A stretch of DNA of 64,000 bases from Streptomyces sp. HmicA12 (GTDB taxonomy: Bacteria > Actinomycetota > Actinomycetes > Streptomycetales > Streptomycetaceae): positions 20,186 through 84,185 of the forward strand of contig NZ_KB891807.1 in assembly GCF_000373565.1 (NCBI RefSeq), read 5' to 3'. The position numbers and the translations under genes are program-made. The notes under the pieces were generated by a model. It was given only the letters and a program-made list of their open reading frames with translations. It was not told the origin of the DNA and ran no database searches. How positions within the stretch are numbered: the stretch's first letter is position 1; every line of letters starts with the position of its first letter. Of the stretch, positions 33,328-43,100 are shown in pieces.

Positions 33328-34431
33328 GTGGACGTGCAGAAGAAGCTCGACGAGATCGTCGCCGCGGTCGGCAACGCCCGATCCATGCCCATGTCGGCCT
33401 CGTGCGTGGTCAACCGCGCCGACCTTCTCTCGATGCTCGAAGAGGTGCGCCAGGCGCTCCCCGGCTCCCTGGCCCAGGCCCAGGAGCTCATCGGCGGCCG
33501 CGAGCAGATGGTGGAGCAGGCCCGCGCCGAGGCCGATCGGATCATCGAGACCGCGCACGCCGAGCGCGGCTCCCTGATCTCCGACACCGAGATCGCCCGT
33601 CGTTCGCAGAACGAGGCGGACCGGATCCTCGCGGAGGCCCGCCAGGAGGCCGAGGAGGTGCGCGCCGAGGCCGACGACTACGTCGACTCGAAACTCGCCA
33701 ACTTCGAGGTCGTCCTCACCAAGACCCTCGGCTCGGTCGGCCGCGGCCGCGAGAAGCTGCTCGGCACCGGTCCCGGCATCGACGAGCAGGGTTACGAGGA
33801 CGAGGACGCTCCCGAGCGCAGCCACGATCCCGAGACGTTGCGCCGCGACGCCGACGCCTACGTGGACGTCAAGCTCGGCGCCTTCGAGGCGGTGCTCGCC
33901 AAGACCCTGGAGGCCGTCGGCAAGGGGCGCCAGAAGCTGCACGGCCGCATCGCCTCCGACGACCTGGGCGCGCTGCACACGGACGGCGAGGGCGGCGCCC
34001 AGGCGCACACCAGTGACGCCGACTACCTCGCGGGCCTCGCCGAGATCGGCAACCTCGACGGTGGGGCAGGCCAGGCCGCCGTCACCCAGGAGCCGCAGGC
34101 CCAGCAGGCCCCGCAGATCCCGGCCCAGCAGCCCGCGTACGCGCAGGAGATGCCGCAGCAGGATCCCTACGCGGCATACCAGCAACAGCCGTACGGTCAG
34201 CAGGACCCGTACGCGGCGTACCAGCAGCAGGATCCGTACGGGTACCAGCAGCAGGACCCCTACGCGGCCCAGCAGCAGGCCCAGTACCAGTACGGCTACC
34301 AGCAGGACCAGCAGGACCAGCAGCAGCCTCAGGACGCCGGTGCGCTGGACGAGACCAGCCTCTTCGACACCAGCATGATCAGCATGGATCAGGTGCGGGA
34401 GTACGAGCGGCAGTACGACCAGGGCCGCTGA
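33328..34431 (+). CDS. Coiled-coil protein with Gln/Tyr repeat tail (ATP synthase b-like)
   Basis: 367-residue protein. Residues 1-130 are a long coiled coil rich in Ala/Glu/Arg (QARAEADRIIETAHAERGS, ADRILAEARQEAEEVRAEADDYVDSKL) similar to F-type ATP synthase b and DivIVA-like proteins. A second related block (DADAYVDVKLGAFEAVLAKTLEAVGKGRQKL) repeats the first (DDYVDSKLANFEVVLTKTL), showing an internal duplication. The tail is built of QQDPYAAYQQ-type repeats. The GTG at 33328 is used; a start at 33298 lacks a ribosome site. The function is unknown; from memory it is conserved between coaD and rpmF in Streptomyces. Confidence 0.87.
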   Translation: MDVQKKLDEIVAAVGNARSMPMSASCVVNRADLLSMLEEVRQALPGSLAQAQELIGGREQMVEQARAEADRIIETAHAERGSLISDTEIARRSQNEADRILAEARQEAEEVRAEADDYVDSKLANFEVVLTKTLGSVGRGREKLLGTGPGIDEQGYEDEDAPERSHDPETLRRDADAYVDVKLGAFEAVLAKTLEAVGKGRQKLHGRIASDDLGALHTDGEGGAQAHTSDADYLAGLAEIGNLDGGAGQAAVTQEPQAQQAPQIPAQQPAYAQEMPQQDPYAAYQQQPYGQQDPYAAYQQQDPYGYQQQDPYAAQQQAQYQYGYQQDQQDQQQPQDAGALDETSLFDTSMISMDQVREYERQYDQGR

Positions 34432-34439
34432 GCCCTGCT

Positions 34440-34469
34440 GGTCCCGGCTGTTCGAGGGTGGCCGGGACC
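34440..34469 (+). terminator. Hairpin after the coiled-coil gene
   Basis: GGTCCCGGC (34440-34448) pairs with GCCGGGACC (34461-34469) across a 12-base loop, just after the stop codon at 34429-34431. Confidence 0.6.
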
Positions 34470-34472
34470 GGA

Positions 34473-34502
34473 TTGGGCCGTGAGCGAAAGGTCCAGTATC
34501 CT
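34473..34502 (+). promoter_or_regulatory. Candidate promoter of the DUF177-rpmF-rnc operon
   Basis: TTGGGC (34473-34478) and TATCCT (34497-34502) with an 18-base spacer, about 105 bases upstream of the DUF177 start. Confidence 0.4.
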
Positions 34503-34606
34503 GGCTCTTCGGTCGCGCGTACACGTGCCTTCCGAGCTGCCCGGAATATCGGAGCAGCAGCCCCGAGCTTCCTCATGAGCTTCGTAGAACGAAAGCAGGA
34601 CCAGCC

Positions 34607-35245
34607 CTGAACACCCACCTCGACCACCGCAACCCCCTCGTGTTCGACACACACGAGCTGGGTCGGCGTCCTGGTGCCATGCAGCGGCTGTCCCGCACGA
34701 TCGACGCTCCCAAGGACTTGGGCATCCAGGGAGTCATCGCGGTGCCGGAAGGCGCCCCGGTGGAGCTCGAGCTCCGTCTGGAGTCGGTCATGGAAGGGGT
34801 GCTTGTCACAGGCACCGCCCGTGCATCGGCCAAGGGGGAGTGCGTAAGGTGTCTGGAGCCGCTCGACCACGAGGTCGACGCGGACTTCCAGGAGATGTTC
34901 TCGTACCCTGACGCCGACGACCGGGGCCGCGTGAAAGCGGAGCCGGCCGACGACGCCGAGGAAGACGAGGACAGGCTCTATCTCGAGGACGGTCTGTTCG
35001 ACCTCGAGCCTGTGCTGCGTGATGCGGTGGTGCTCGCACTGCCGATGCAGCCGGTGTGCCAGGAAGACTGCGAGGGTCTGTGCTCCGAGTGCGGAGTGCG
35101 GCTTTCGGACGAGCCTGGCCACCACCATGACGCCGTCGACATCCGTTGGGCGGCATTGCAGGGACTCGCTGGCACCATCCAGGACGGCGAGAAGGACGAG
35201 ATGAGCGGCGCCGAAGCGGGCGTCGACGAGAAGCAGGAGAAGTAG
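34607..35245 (+). CDS. DUF177 (YceD-like) metal-binding protein, ribosome-associated operon
   Basis: DUF177/YceD protein of 212 residues, the usual partner of rpmF; relatives influence 23S rRNA metabolism. Cysteines CVRCLEPL and CQEDCEGLCSECG probably bind zinc. The start is a likely CTG at 34607: AGGA is six bases upstream, and the next codons read NTHLDHRNPLVFDTHELGRRPG, which match the N-terminus of homologues I remember (MALNARLDHRNPLVFDTHELG). No ATG, GTG or TTG occurs in frame nearby upstream. The first conventional start, GTG at 34640, has no ribosome site and would lose conserved residues. rpmF follows after 2 bp. Confidence 0.88.
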   Translation: MNTHLDHRNPLVFDTHELGRRPGAMQRLSRTIDAPKDLGIQGVIAVPEGAPVELELRLESVMEGVLVTGTARASAKGECVRCLEPLDHEVDADFQEMFSYPDADDRGRVKAEPADDAEEDEDRLYLEDGLFDLEPVLRDAVVLALPMQPVCQEDCEGLCSECGVRLSDEPGHHHDAVDIRWAALQGLAGTIQDGEKDEMSGAEAGVDEKQEK

Positions 35246-35247
35246 CC

Positions 35248-35421
35248 GTGGCTGTTCCGAAGCGGAAGATGTCGCGCAGCAACACGCGCCACCGCCGGTC
35301 GCAGTGGAAGGCTGCGGTCCCCACCCTGGTTTCGTGTGAGCGTTGCCAGGAGCCCAAGCTGCAGCACATCGCGTGCCCCGCTTGTGGCACCTACAACAAG
35401 CGCCAGGTCCTCGAGGTCTGA
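35248..35421 (+). CDS. rpmF: 50S ribosomal protein bL32
   Basis: bL32 of 57 residues, starting AVPKRKMSRSNTRHRRSQWKA. Two CxxC pairs (CERC, CPAC) make a zinc ribbon, the C+ type. The GTG at 35248 lies 2 bases after the DUF177 stop, with AGGAG eight bases upstream. rnc follows after 19 bases. Confidence 0.97.
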   Translation: MAVPKRKMSRSNTRHRRSQWKAAVPTLVSCERCQEPKLQHIACPACGTYNKRQVLEV

Positions 35422-35440
35422 GCGGCTGGTGAGAGGCACA

Positions 35441-36235
35441 GTGGCTAGCCAAAAATCGGCGGATGACGCCAAGAAAAAGGCGGACACCACAGCCTCGTCC
35501 CACACGCTTCTGGAAGGGCGGCTCGGGTACAAACTCGAGTCCGCCCTTCTGGTGCGTGCGCTGACGCATCGCTCGTACGCGTACGAGAACGGTGGCCTGC
35601 CGACCAATGAACGGCTCGAGTTCCTCGGGGACTCGGTGCTCGGTCTGGTCGTCACCGACACCCTCTACCGAACCCACCCCGACCTGCCCGAGGGCCAGCT
35701 GGCCAAGTTGCGGGCCGCGGTGGTCAATTCGCGTGCGCTTGCGGAGGTCAGTCGCGGGCTCGACCTGGGTTCCTTCATCCGGCTCGGCCGGGGCGAAGAG
35801 GGCACAGGCGGCCGGGACAAGGCGTCCATCCTCGCCGACACCCTTGAAGCGGTGATCGGCGCTGTCTATCTGGACCAAGGTCTGGATGCGGCGGGCGAGC
35901 TGGTGCACCGGCTCTTCGACCCGCTGATCGAGAAGTCCTCGAATCTGGGTGCCGGCCTGGACTGGAAGACCAGTCTCCAGGAGCTCACGGCGACCGAGGG
36001 GCTCGGCGTTCCCGAGTACCTGGTCTCCGAGACCGGTCCCGATCACGAGAAGACCTTCACTGCTGCCGCCCGCGTCGGAGGCGTCTCGTACGGCACCGGC
36101 ACCGGCCGCAGCAAGAAGGAAGCGGAGCAGCAGGCCGCGGAGTCCGCCTGGCGGGCGATTCGCGCTGCCGCGGATGAGCGGGCCAAGGCCGCCGCGGCCG
36201 AGGGGGCGGGCGCCGACAGCGCCCCCGGGGCGTAG
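35441..36235 (+). CDS. rnc: Ribonuclease III
   Basis: RNase III of 264 residues, cleaving double-stranded RNA in rRNA and mRNA processing. In S. coelicolor this gene (absB) is a global regulator of antibiotic synthesis. Catalytic signature NERLEFLGDSVLGLVVTD, second acidic site DTLEAVIGAVYLDQG, and a C-terminal double-stranded RNA-binding domain (DWKTSLQELTATEGLG through SKKEAEQQAAESAWRAI). A Lys/Asp-rich N-terminal extension precedes the RNase domain. The GTG at 35441 has GAGAGG four bases upstream. It is the last gene of the DUF177-rpmF-rnc set; a T-rich terminator follows. Confidence 0.96.
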   Translation: MASQKSADDAKKKADTTASSHTLLEGRLGYKLESALLVRALTHRSYAYENGGLPTNERLEFLGDSVLGLVVTDTLYRTHPDLPEGQLAKLRAAVVNSRALAEVSRGLDLGSFIRLGRGEEGTGGRDKASILADTLEAVIGAVYLDQGLDAAGELVHRLFDPLIEKSSNLGAGLDWKTSLQELTATEGLGVPEYLVSETGPDHEKTFTAAARVGGVSYGTGTGRSKKEAEQQAAESAWRAIRAAADERAKAAAAEGAGADSAPGA

Positions 36236-36253
36236 TTCTTCCGTTTCCTGGAG

Positions 36254-36296
36254 CGCCCGTCTTCACCGGTTTCCGCCGGTGGGGGCGGGCGTTTTT
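36254..36296 (+). terminator. Intrinsic terminator after rnc
   Basis: Two stacked stems: CGCCCG (36254-36259) with CGGGCG (36286-36291), and CACCGG (36264-36269) with CCGGTG (36276-36281), followed by TTTTT (36292-36296), a rare canonical terminator in this GC-rich DNA. Confidence 0.85.
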
Positions 36297-36422
36297 GTCG
36301 TTGTCGTCCGCGGGCCGGTGGGGCTTCTCGCGCCCACGCGGTGGAGCCGCAAATCGGTACAGCCCCGCGCCCCTTCGGGGCGCGATACTCTCGCCCCCAG
36401 CCAAAAAGATCTGGAGGAACCC

Positions 36423-37283
36423 GTGCCCGAGCTGCCCGAAGTCGAAGTGGTGCGGCGGGGGCTCGCGCGGTGGGTGGCGCGGCGGACCGTGGCCGAGGCC
36501 GAGGTGCTGCATCCGCGTGCCGTGCGGCGGCACATCGCGGGTGGGGACGACTTCGCCCACCGGCTCAAGGGGCAGCGGGTCGGTGAACCGAGCCGGCGCG
36601 GCAAGTACCTCTGGATCCCTCTCGACACCACGCACACGGCGGTCCTCGCGCATCTCGGCATGAGCGGTCAGCTGCTCGTGCAGCCGCACGACGCTCCCGA
36701 CGAGAAGCATCTGCGCATCCGCGTGCGGTTCGACGACGACCTCGGTACCGAACTGCGCTTCGTGGACCAACGCACCTTCGGTGGGCTGTCGTTGCACGAC
36801 ACCACACCGGACGGTCTGCCGGACGTCATCGCGCACATCGCCCGCGATCCGCTCGACCCGCTCTTCGACGACGCCGCCTTCCACGACGCGCTGCGCCGCA
36901 AGCGCACCACCATCAAGCGCGCCCTGCTCGACCAGTCGCTCATCAGCGGTGTCGGCAACATCTATGCCGACGAGGCACTTTGGCGCGCGAGGCTGCACTA
37001 CGAGCGTCCCACCGCCACGTTCACGCGCCCGCGCACGGCCGAACTCCTCGGCCACGTGAGGGATGTGATGAACGCGGCGCTCGCGGTCGGCGGGACCAGC
37101 TTCGATTCGCTCTACGTCAATGTGAACGGTGAGTCGGGGTATTTCGACCGGTCCCTCGACGCGTACGGACGCGAGGACGAACCCTGCCGACGGTGCGCCA
37201 CCCCGATGCGGCGCCGCCCGTGGATGAACCGGTCCAGCTACTTCTGTCCGCGCTGTCAGCGGCCGCCGCGCGCGTCGTCGTAA
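36423..37283 (+). CDS. mutM: Formamidopyrimidine-DNA glycosylase
   Basis: Fpg/MutM of 286 residues, removing 8-oxoguanine and formamidopyrimidine from DNA. After Met removal the catalytic proline leads PELPEVEVVRRGL; the conserved Lys is in HLGMSGQLL, and the helix-two-turn-helix contains ISGVGNIYADEALW. The C-terminal zinc finger is CRRCATPM and CPRCQR. GTG at 36423 with GGAGG five bases upstream. The 3' end overlaps the convergent HxlR gene by 28 bp. Confidence 0.96.
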   Translation: MPELPEVEVVRRGLARWVARRTVAEAEVLHPRAVRRHIAGGDDFAHRLKGQRVGEPSRRGKYLWIPLDTTHTAVLAHLGMSGQLLVQPHDAPDEKHLRIRVRFDDDLGTELRFVDQRTFGGLSLHDTTPDGLPDVIAHIARDPLDPLFDDAAFHDALRRKRTTIKRALLDQSLISGVGNIYADEALWRARLHYERPTATFTRPRTAELLGHVRDVMNAALAVGGTSFDSLYVNVNGESGYFDRSLDAYGREDEPCRRCATPMRRRPWMNRSSYFCPRCQRPPRASS

Positions 37284-37660
37284 CGCTCGCGCGCCACCAG
37301 TACGTCGTCCATGCGGCCCTCCACGAAGTGGATGAGGGTCAGCAGGCGGTCGGCCACGTCCCGGCCCAGCGGGGTGAGCTCGTAGTCGACGCGCGGCGGG
37401 TTCGTGGGCTGGGCCTCGCGGTGCACCAGGCCGTCGCGCTCCAGCGCTTGCAGTGTCTGGGAGAGCATCTTCTCGCTGACGCCGTCGACCCGGCGCCGCA
37501 ACTCGTTGAACCGGAACGAGCCCTCGTGCAGCGCCCCGAGCGTGAGTGCGCCCCAGCGGCCCGTCACGTGCTCCAGGGTGCCGCGCGACGGGCAGGCCTT
37601 GGCGAACACGTCGTAGGCGCTGTCGTCCGCGCTGTCCGTGACGTCGTCGGTGAGGGGCAT
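37256..37660 (-). CDS. HxlR-family transcriptional regulator
   Basis: HxlR winged-helix regulator of 134 residues (CPSRGTLEHVTGRWGALTLGALHEGSFRFNELRRRVDGVSEKMLSQTLQALERDGLVHRE), with the family's conserved cysteine before the domain, often a redox or aldehyde sensor. The ATG at 37658-37660 is chosen; GGGAG lies 12 bases upstream. A GTG seven codons earlier is possible. Convergent with mutM (28-bp overlap). The target is unknown, as no divergently transcribed redox gene is present. Confidence 0.88.
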   Translation of the reverse strand: MPLTDDVTDSADDSAYDVFAKACPSRGTLEHVTGRWGALTLGALHEGSFRFNELRRRVDGVSEKMLSQTLQALERDGLVHREAQPTNPPRVDYELTPLGRDVADRLLTLIHFVEGRMDDVLVARERYDDARGGR

Positions 37661-37748
37661 GGGTTCAGCGTACTCCCGCACAGCGCATCCCGAAGGATTG
37701 CGCTAACCGGCAGTAAGCGTGCGGGCGGCGGGTCCGGGCCGGTCGGTC

Positions 37749-38903
37749 CTAGTAACCGAAGTCCTGGGTCCACCACGGGCCGCCGGAGCCGAAGTGCACC
37801 CCGACGCCGAGCGTCTTGAAGTCGCAGTTGAGGATGTTCGCCTTGTGGCCTTCGCTGTTCATCCAGGCGTCCATGACGGACTGGGCGTTGGCCTGACCGC
37901 GGGCGATGTTCTCGCCGCCCAGGTTCGTGATCCCGGCCTTCTTGGCGCGGTCCCACGGCGTCGCGCCGTCCGGGTCCGTGTGGTCGAAGAAGTTCCGCGC
38001 GGCCATGTCCTCGCTGAAGTCGCTCGCGAGCGAGGCCAGGCCGCTGTCCGCGGTCACGGGGGAGCAGCCGACCTTGGCGCGCTCCTGGTTGACGAGGGTG
38101 AGCACCTGCGCGGCGGCCGCGGCCTCGTCGGACGTCGTCGTGGCGGAGCCCGAGCCGGCGGCGGGTGCCTCGGTCTTGGCCGCGGCGGACTTGGAGGGGC
38201 TCGCGGTCTTCGTCTTCGTCTCGCTGCCGGAGTCCTTCTGGGACTGCTCGGTCCGCTCCGGCGTCTTCGAGGGCTTCGCGGACGGCTCGGCCGACGCGGA
38301 CTTCGAGGGCGAGGCGGAAGGGGAGGCCGAACGGTCCTGGCCACGGCTGGCGGCGGACTCCGACGCGCGGTCCTCGACCGTGCCGTCCGTGCCGCCCTGT
38401 GCCTCGACGGTGGGGGAGTCGGCGGCCTGCACCTTGTTGCCGTTGTGGTCGCCGCCGAGCTTGAAGTTGTCGCCGCCCGGGATCAGCCCCGAGGCCACCG
38501 CGACCGCACCCATGGCCACGGCGGCGGAGGCGCCGAGCAGCCCGGTGCGCAGCGGGACGCCGTCACGCTTCTTTCGGCGGTGGGCGCGGCCGCGCTGCGG
38601 ATCGCCGGAGACACCGCTCCCGCCGGCCGAGGATATGGAGCCGTACACGGCCGTCAGGGTCTCGTCCTGCGGGGAGTACGAGGGCACCGAGGACGCGGGG
38701 GACGCGGCGCCTGCCGACGCGTATGCGCCGTGCGCGGAATGTGAGGGGTACGAGGAGGTCTGCTCCCGGTACGCCCCCGCGTGATCAGCGCCGTACGCGT
38801 CGCCGTATTGTTCGGTGTACCCACCCGCGGAGCTGTGCTCCGGGGTCCCCGCGGCGCGGCCCGTGGCGGCGCGGCCGGCGGCGGAGCGTCGGTGGCGTCC
38901 CAT
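37749..38903 (-). CDS. CAP (SCP/PR1) domain extracytoplasmic protein
   Basis: 384-residue membrane-anchored protein: N-terminal Gly/Tyr/Ser-rich cytoplasmic part starting MGRHRRSAAGRAA, one membrane segment (GLLGASAAVAMGAVAVASGLI, about residues 120-140), a long Ser/Lys/Glu/Ala linker, and a C-terminal CAP domain (VLTLVNQERAKVGCSPV, FFDHTDPDGATPWDRAKKAG, GENIARGQANAQSVMDAWMNSEGHKANILN, GPWWTQDFG). Bacterial CAP proteins are wall-associated; no activity is proven. The ATG at 38901-38903 has AAGG eight bases upstream. It is divergent from acyP. Confidence 0.93.
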   Translation of the reverse strand: MGRHRRSAAGRAATGRAAGTPEHSSAGGYTEQYGDAYGADHAGAYREQTSSYPSHSAHGAYASAGAASPASSVPSYSPQDETLTAVYGSISSAGGSGVSGDPQRGRAHRRKKRDGVPLRTGLLGASAAVAMGAVAVASGLIPGGDNFKLGGDHNGNKVQAADSPTVEAQGGTDGTVEDRASESAASRGQDRSASPSASPSKSASAEPSAKPSKTPERTEQSQKDSGSETKTKTASPSKSAAAKTEAPAAGSGSATTTSDEAAAAAQVLTLVNQERAKVGCSPVTADSGLASLASDFSEDMAARNFFDHTDPDGATPWDRAKKAGITNLGGENIARGQANAQSVMDAWMNSEGHKANILNCDFKTLGVGVHFGSGGPWWTQDFGY

Positions 38904-39038
38904 GATCTTGGCCTTCCTCATCCTCGCGGTGGTCAATGTGACTCACCCGTACGGGTGAGGCTCATCGGTCCGCGACGGTACCCCAGAACGCAAGGGGACG
39001 AAGTGCTCCGAGAGCAATTGGCCGGTTAGCGTGCAGCC

Positions 39039-39320
39039 ATGAATGAAGATGTGCGGCTGGTCGCGTGGGTGCGAGGACGCGTCCAACGTGTGGGTTTCCG
39101 CTGGTTCACGCGGGCGAGGGCCCTGGAGATCGGCGGCCTGAGTGGTTTTGCTCTCAATTTGGACGACGGTCGCGTGCAAGTGGTCGCCGAGGGATCGCGC
39201 GCCGCGTGTCAGCAACTGCTCGACTGGCTCCACGGCGACGACACACCCGGCCGCGTCGACGGTGTCACCGAGATCTGGGACACACCTCGCGGCGGCTACG
39301 ACGGATTTGCCATTCGCTGA
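39039..39320 (+). CDS. acyP: Acylphosphatase
   Basis: Acylphosphatase of 93 residues, hydrolysing acyl-phosphate bonds. Phosphate-binding loop GRVQRVGFR with catalytic Arg21 and the Asn (NLDDGRV, residue 40) of the nucleophilic water site are intact. ATG at 39039. In Streptomyces acyP lies just upstream of smc, as here. Confidence 0.95.
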   Translation: MNEDVRLVAWVRGRVQRVGFRWFTRARALEIGGLSGFALNLDDGRVQVVAEGSRAACQQLLDWLHGDDTPGRVDGVTEIWDTPRGGYDGFAIR

Positions 39321-39713
39321 GCAGTCACCGCAGACGGGGGCGGGTGCACCCCGATTCGAGATGCCGCAGGCAACTGCTCCGGGCAGAAATGCCCTGGTGG
39401 TTGCCAAGGCGGGGGAGTCGTGGCAGGCTCCCGGAGTACGGATGATCTCTACGCCCCCAGGGCCCCGAAGGTCCGGCCACACCGCAAGATCCGCGGTGCA
39501 GAGCCCCCGGGTTGCCCGCCAATACGGGGCGTGATCGTGTTGACCGTCAAACTTTTTGGTGAGACTCTGGAATCCCCGCGCACCTTAGCTGTTTGGCATG
39601 TGGGAACGGCCAGCAAGACAAGAAGTGCCAAGCACCGCGGGTGCGTTTTCCCTCTCGACCCTCACGACCCACCATCGCTTCGGTCGGTCACTCAGTGTGG
39701 AGGACCATCCATC
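39321..39713. other. Intergenic region upstream of the small coiled-coil gene
   Basis: 393 bases with no supported gene. A reading frame in phase with the downstream small gene is open from 39420 but looks non-coding. TTGACC at 39540-39545 is a good -35 hexamer; the best -10 partner is GAGACT (39561-39566) at a short 15-base spacing. Confidence 0.4.
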
Positions 39714-39917
39714 ATGGCAAAGGCGCTTCTCGGTTACGTCGGCGGCAGCGACCCGCGACTCCTCGCCGAGATGCGACGGCTCCAGCAGCGTGTACAGGAT
39801 CTGGAATCCGAGCTCGGCAGGATCCAGGCCGAGAACGACGCGCTCGCGGCTGCCGCTTCTCACGACTCTCTGCTCGAGAGCATCGACGTACCCCAGGCGG
39901 AGCCTGCACTCACCTGA
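39714..39917 (+). CDS. Small coiled-coil protein upstream of smc
   Basis: 67-residue protein, MAKALLGYVGGSDPRLLAEM followed by a leucine-rich coiled coil (RRLQQRVQDLESELGRIQAENDALAAA) and an acidic tail. The ATG at 39714 has GGAGGA nine bases upstream. It resembles small coiled-coil proteins conserved at this place in Streptomyces; the function is unknown. A UUCG-loop terminator separates it from smc, so it is probably an independent transcription unit. Confidence 0.82.
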   Translation: MAKALLGYVGGSDPRLLAEMRRLQQRVQDLESELGRIQAENDALAAAASHDSLLESIDVPQAEPALT

Positions 39918-39995
39918 CCGCATCCAAGGGCGCACCGTCGTCCGCGGCCGGGCTGCTCGTAACCACCGCTTGACAGAGCAACGCACCAGATATGC

Positions 39996-40022
39996 AAGGG
40001 ACGCTTCGGCGTCCCTTCTTTC
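39996..40022 (+). terminator. UUCG-tetraloop terminator
   Basis: AAGGGACGC (39996-40004), TTCG loop, GCGTCCCTT (40009-40017), then ctttctt. A very stable hairpin ending the small coiled-coil transcript, 138 bases before smc. Confidence 0.85.
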
Positions 40023-40159
40023 TTCTCCTCACCTGCTCCGGTCTCCACGGCCCCCCGCGCACCGAAGCGTGTTCTTAACGTCTGATGTGCCCTGCACCTT
40101 CATGAGCGAAACCGTGGGTTCATGGAGTGAGACAGGGGTGGCCGGTAGAGTCCGACGGC

Positions 40160-43100
40160 GTGCACCTCAAGGCTCTGACCCTGCGCGGGTTCAAATCGTT
40201 CGCCTCGGCCACCACGCTGCGGTTCGAGCCGGGCATCACCTGTGTCGTGGGCCCCAACGGCTCGGGCAAATCCAATGTCGTGGACGCCCTCAGCTGGGTC
40301 ATGGGCGAGCAGGGAGCCAAGTCCCTGCGCGGCGGCAAGATGGAGGACGTCATCTTCGCCGGGACGACCGGCCGGCCGCCGCTCGGCCGCGCCGAGGTCT
40401 CCCTCACCATCGACAACTCCGACGGCGCGCTGCCCATCGAGTACGCCGAGGTCACCATCACGCGGATCATGTTCCGCAACGGCGGCAGCGAGTACCAGAT
40501 CAACGGGGACACCTGCCGGCTGCTCGACATCCAGGAGCTGCTGTCCGACTCCGGCATCGGGCGCGAGATGCACGTCATCGTCGGGCAGGGACAGCTCGAC
40601 GGCGTGCTGCACGCCGACCCCATGGGGCGCCGCGCCTTCATCGAGGAGGCCGCCGGTGTCCTCAAGCACCGCAAGCGCAAGGAGAAGGCGCTGCGGAAGC
40701 TGGACGCGATGCAGGCCAACCTGTCCCGCGTACAGGACCTGACCGACGAACTGCGGCGGCAGCTGAAGCCGCTGGGCAGGCAGGCGGCCGTCGCCCGGCG
40801 GGCCGCCGTCATCCAGGCCGATCTGCGCGACGCCCGGCTGCGGCTGCTCGCCGACGATCTCGTACGGCAGCGGGAGGCGCTCAGCGCCGAGGTCGCCGAC
40901 GAGGCCGAGCTGAAGCGGCGCAAGGAAGCCGCGGAGGACGAGCTGAAGAAGGCCCTCCTGCGCGAGGGGCACCTTGAGGACGAGGTGCGGCAGCTCACGC
41001 CGCGGCTGCAGCGGGCGCAGCAGACCTGGGTCGAGTTGTCGCAGCTGGCCGAGCGGGTGCGCGGGACGATCTCGCTCGCCGACGCGCGGGTGAAGAGCGC
41101 GACGTCCGCGCCCGCCGAGGAGCGGCGCGGCCGCGACCCCGAGGACCTGGAGCGCGAGGCCGCCCGGGTGCGGGAGCAGGAGGCCGAGCTGGAGGCCGCC
41201 CTCGAAGCCGCGCAGACCGCGCTCGACGAGACCGTGTCCCACCGCGCCGATCTGGAGCGGGAACTGGCCGTCGAGGAGCGGCGGCTCAAGGACGTCGCCC
41301 GGGCCATCGCCGATCGCCGGGAAGGGCTCGCCCGGCTGCAGGGACAGGCCAACGCCGCGCGCTCCCGAGCCGCGTCCGCGCAGGCCGAGATCGACCGGCT
41401 CGCCTCCGCGCGGGACGAGGCCGAGCAGCGGGCCGCCGCCGCGCAGGAGGAGTACGAGCAGCTCAAGGCCGAGGTCGACGGGCTCGACGCGGGCGACGAG
41501 GAGCTGGTGCAGCAGCTGGAGACCGCCAAGGCGCAGCTCGCCGAGGCCGAGTCGGCGATGAGCGCCGCGCGGGAGGCGGCCACCTCCGCCGAGCGCAAGC
41601 GGGCCGCCGTCGCCGCCCGGCGCGAGGCGCTCGCCCTCGGTCTGCGGAGGAAGGACGGCACGGGGGCGCTGCTCGGGGCGACGGAGCGGCTGAACGGGCT
41701 GCTCGGGCCCGCCGCCGAGCTGCTCTCCGTGGAGCCCGGGTTCGAGGTTCCGGTCGCGGCGGCGTTCGGGGCGGCCGCCGACGCCATCGCCGTGGCGTCT
41801 CCCGCCTCCGCTGCCGAAGCGATTCGCCTGCTGCGCAAGCAGGACGCGGGGCGGGCGGCGCTGCTGCTGGCGGGGGAGAGCGCGGCGGGCCCCCTCGATG
41901 CCGACGGACTTGGTACCGGCGCCCCCGGTGCCGCCCCTGGTGACGCACCGAACCCGGGCAACGCCCCGTACGCCGCCGAACTCGTGCGGGGACCGGCCGA
42001 GTTGCTGCCCGCGGTGCGCCATCTGCTGCGCGGCATCGTTGTCGTGGGCACCCTGGAGGACGCCGAGGACCTGGTCTACGCGCGGCCCGAGCTGACCGCG
42101 GTCACCACCGAAGGGGACCTGCTCGGGGCGCACTTCGCGCAGGGCGGTTCCGCCGGGGCGCCGAGCCTCCTCGAAGTGCAGGCCTCCGTCGACGAGGCCG
42201 CCGCCGAACTGGAGCAACTGGCCACTCAGTGCGAGGAGTTGGCCGAGGCGCAGCATGCCGCCGGTGAGCGGCGGGGCGAGTGTGCCCTGCTCGTGGAGGA
42301 GTTGGGTCAGCGGCAGCGGGCCATAGAGCGGGAGCGGTCCGGGCGGGCCCAGCAGCTGGGAAGGCTGGCCGGGCAGGCGCGCGGCGCCGCGGGGGAGGCC
42401 GAGCGCAGCGCCGCGGCCGCGGCCAAGGCGCAGGACGCGCTGGAGAAGGCCGCCATGGACGCGGAGGAGCTGGCCGAGCGGCTCGCCGTGGCCGAGGAGC
42501 AAGCCCCCGTCGGGGAAGGAGGGGACGAAGAACCCGACACCTCGGTGCGGGATCGTCTCTCCGCGGACGGGGCCAACGCCCGGCAGACCGAGATGGAGGC
42601 CCGCCTTCAGGCACGTACCCATGAAGAGCGGGTGAAGGGCCTCGCGGGACGCGCCGACTCGCTCGACCGGGCCGCGCGGGCGGAGCGGGAGGCACGCGCG
42701 CGTGCCGAGCGGCAGCGCGCCCGTCTGAAGTACGAGGCCTCTGTCGCCGAGGCCGTCGCGTCCGGCGCCCGGCAGCTGCTCGCGCACGTGGAGGTGTCCA
42801 TCGCGCGGGCCGATCAGGAGCGCACGCTCGCCGAGCAGGCCAAGGCCGTACGGGAGCAGGAACTCGTCGTCGAGCGGGGCCGCGGCCGGGATCTCAAAGC
42901 AGAACTCGACAAGTTGACGGATTCAGTCCACCGGGGCGAGGTACTAGGAGCGGAGAAGCGGCTGCGGATCGAGCAGCTGGAGACCAAGGCGCTGGAGGAA
43001 CTCGGTGTCGAACCGGCCGGGCTTGTCGCGGACTACGGTCCCGATCAGCTCGTGCCGCCCTCGCTCCCCGCCGAGGGGGAGGAGCTGCCCGAGGACCCGG

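Noticed and set aside
40100..42787. 895-codon frame antisense to smc
   Set aside because: Gly/Leu/Arg-rich shadow of the Glu/Ala-rich coiled-coil coding strand.
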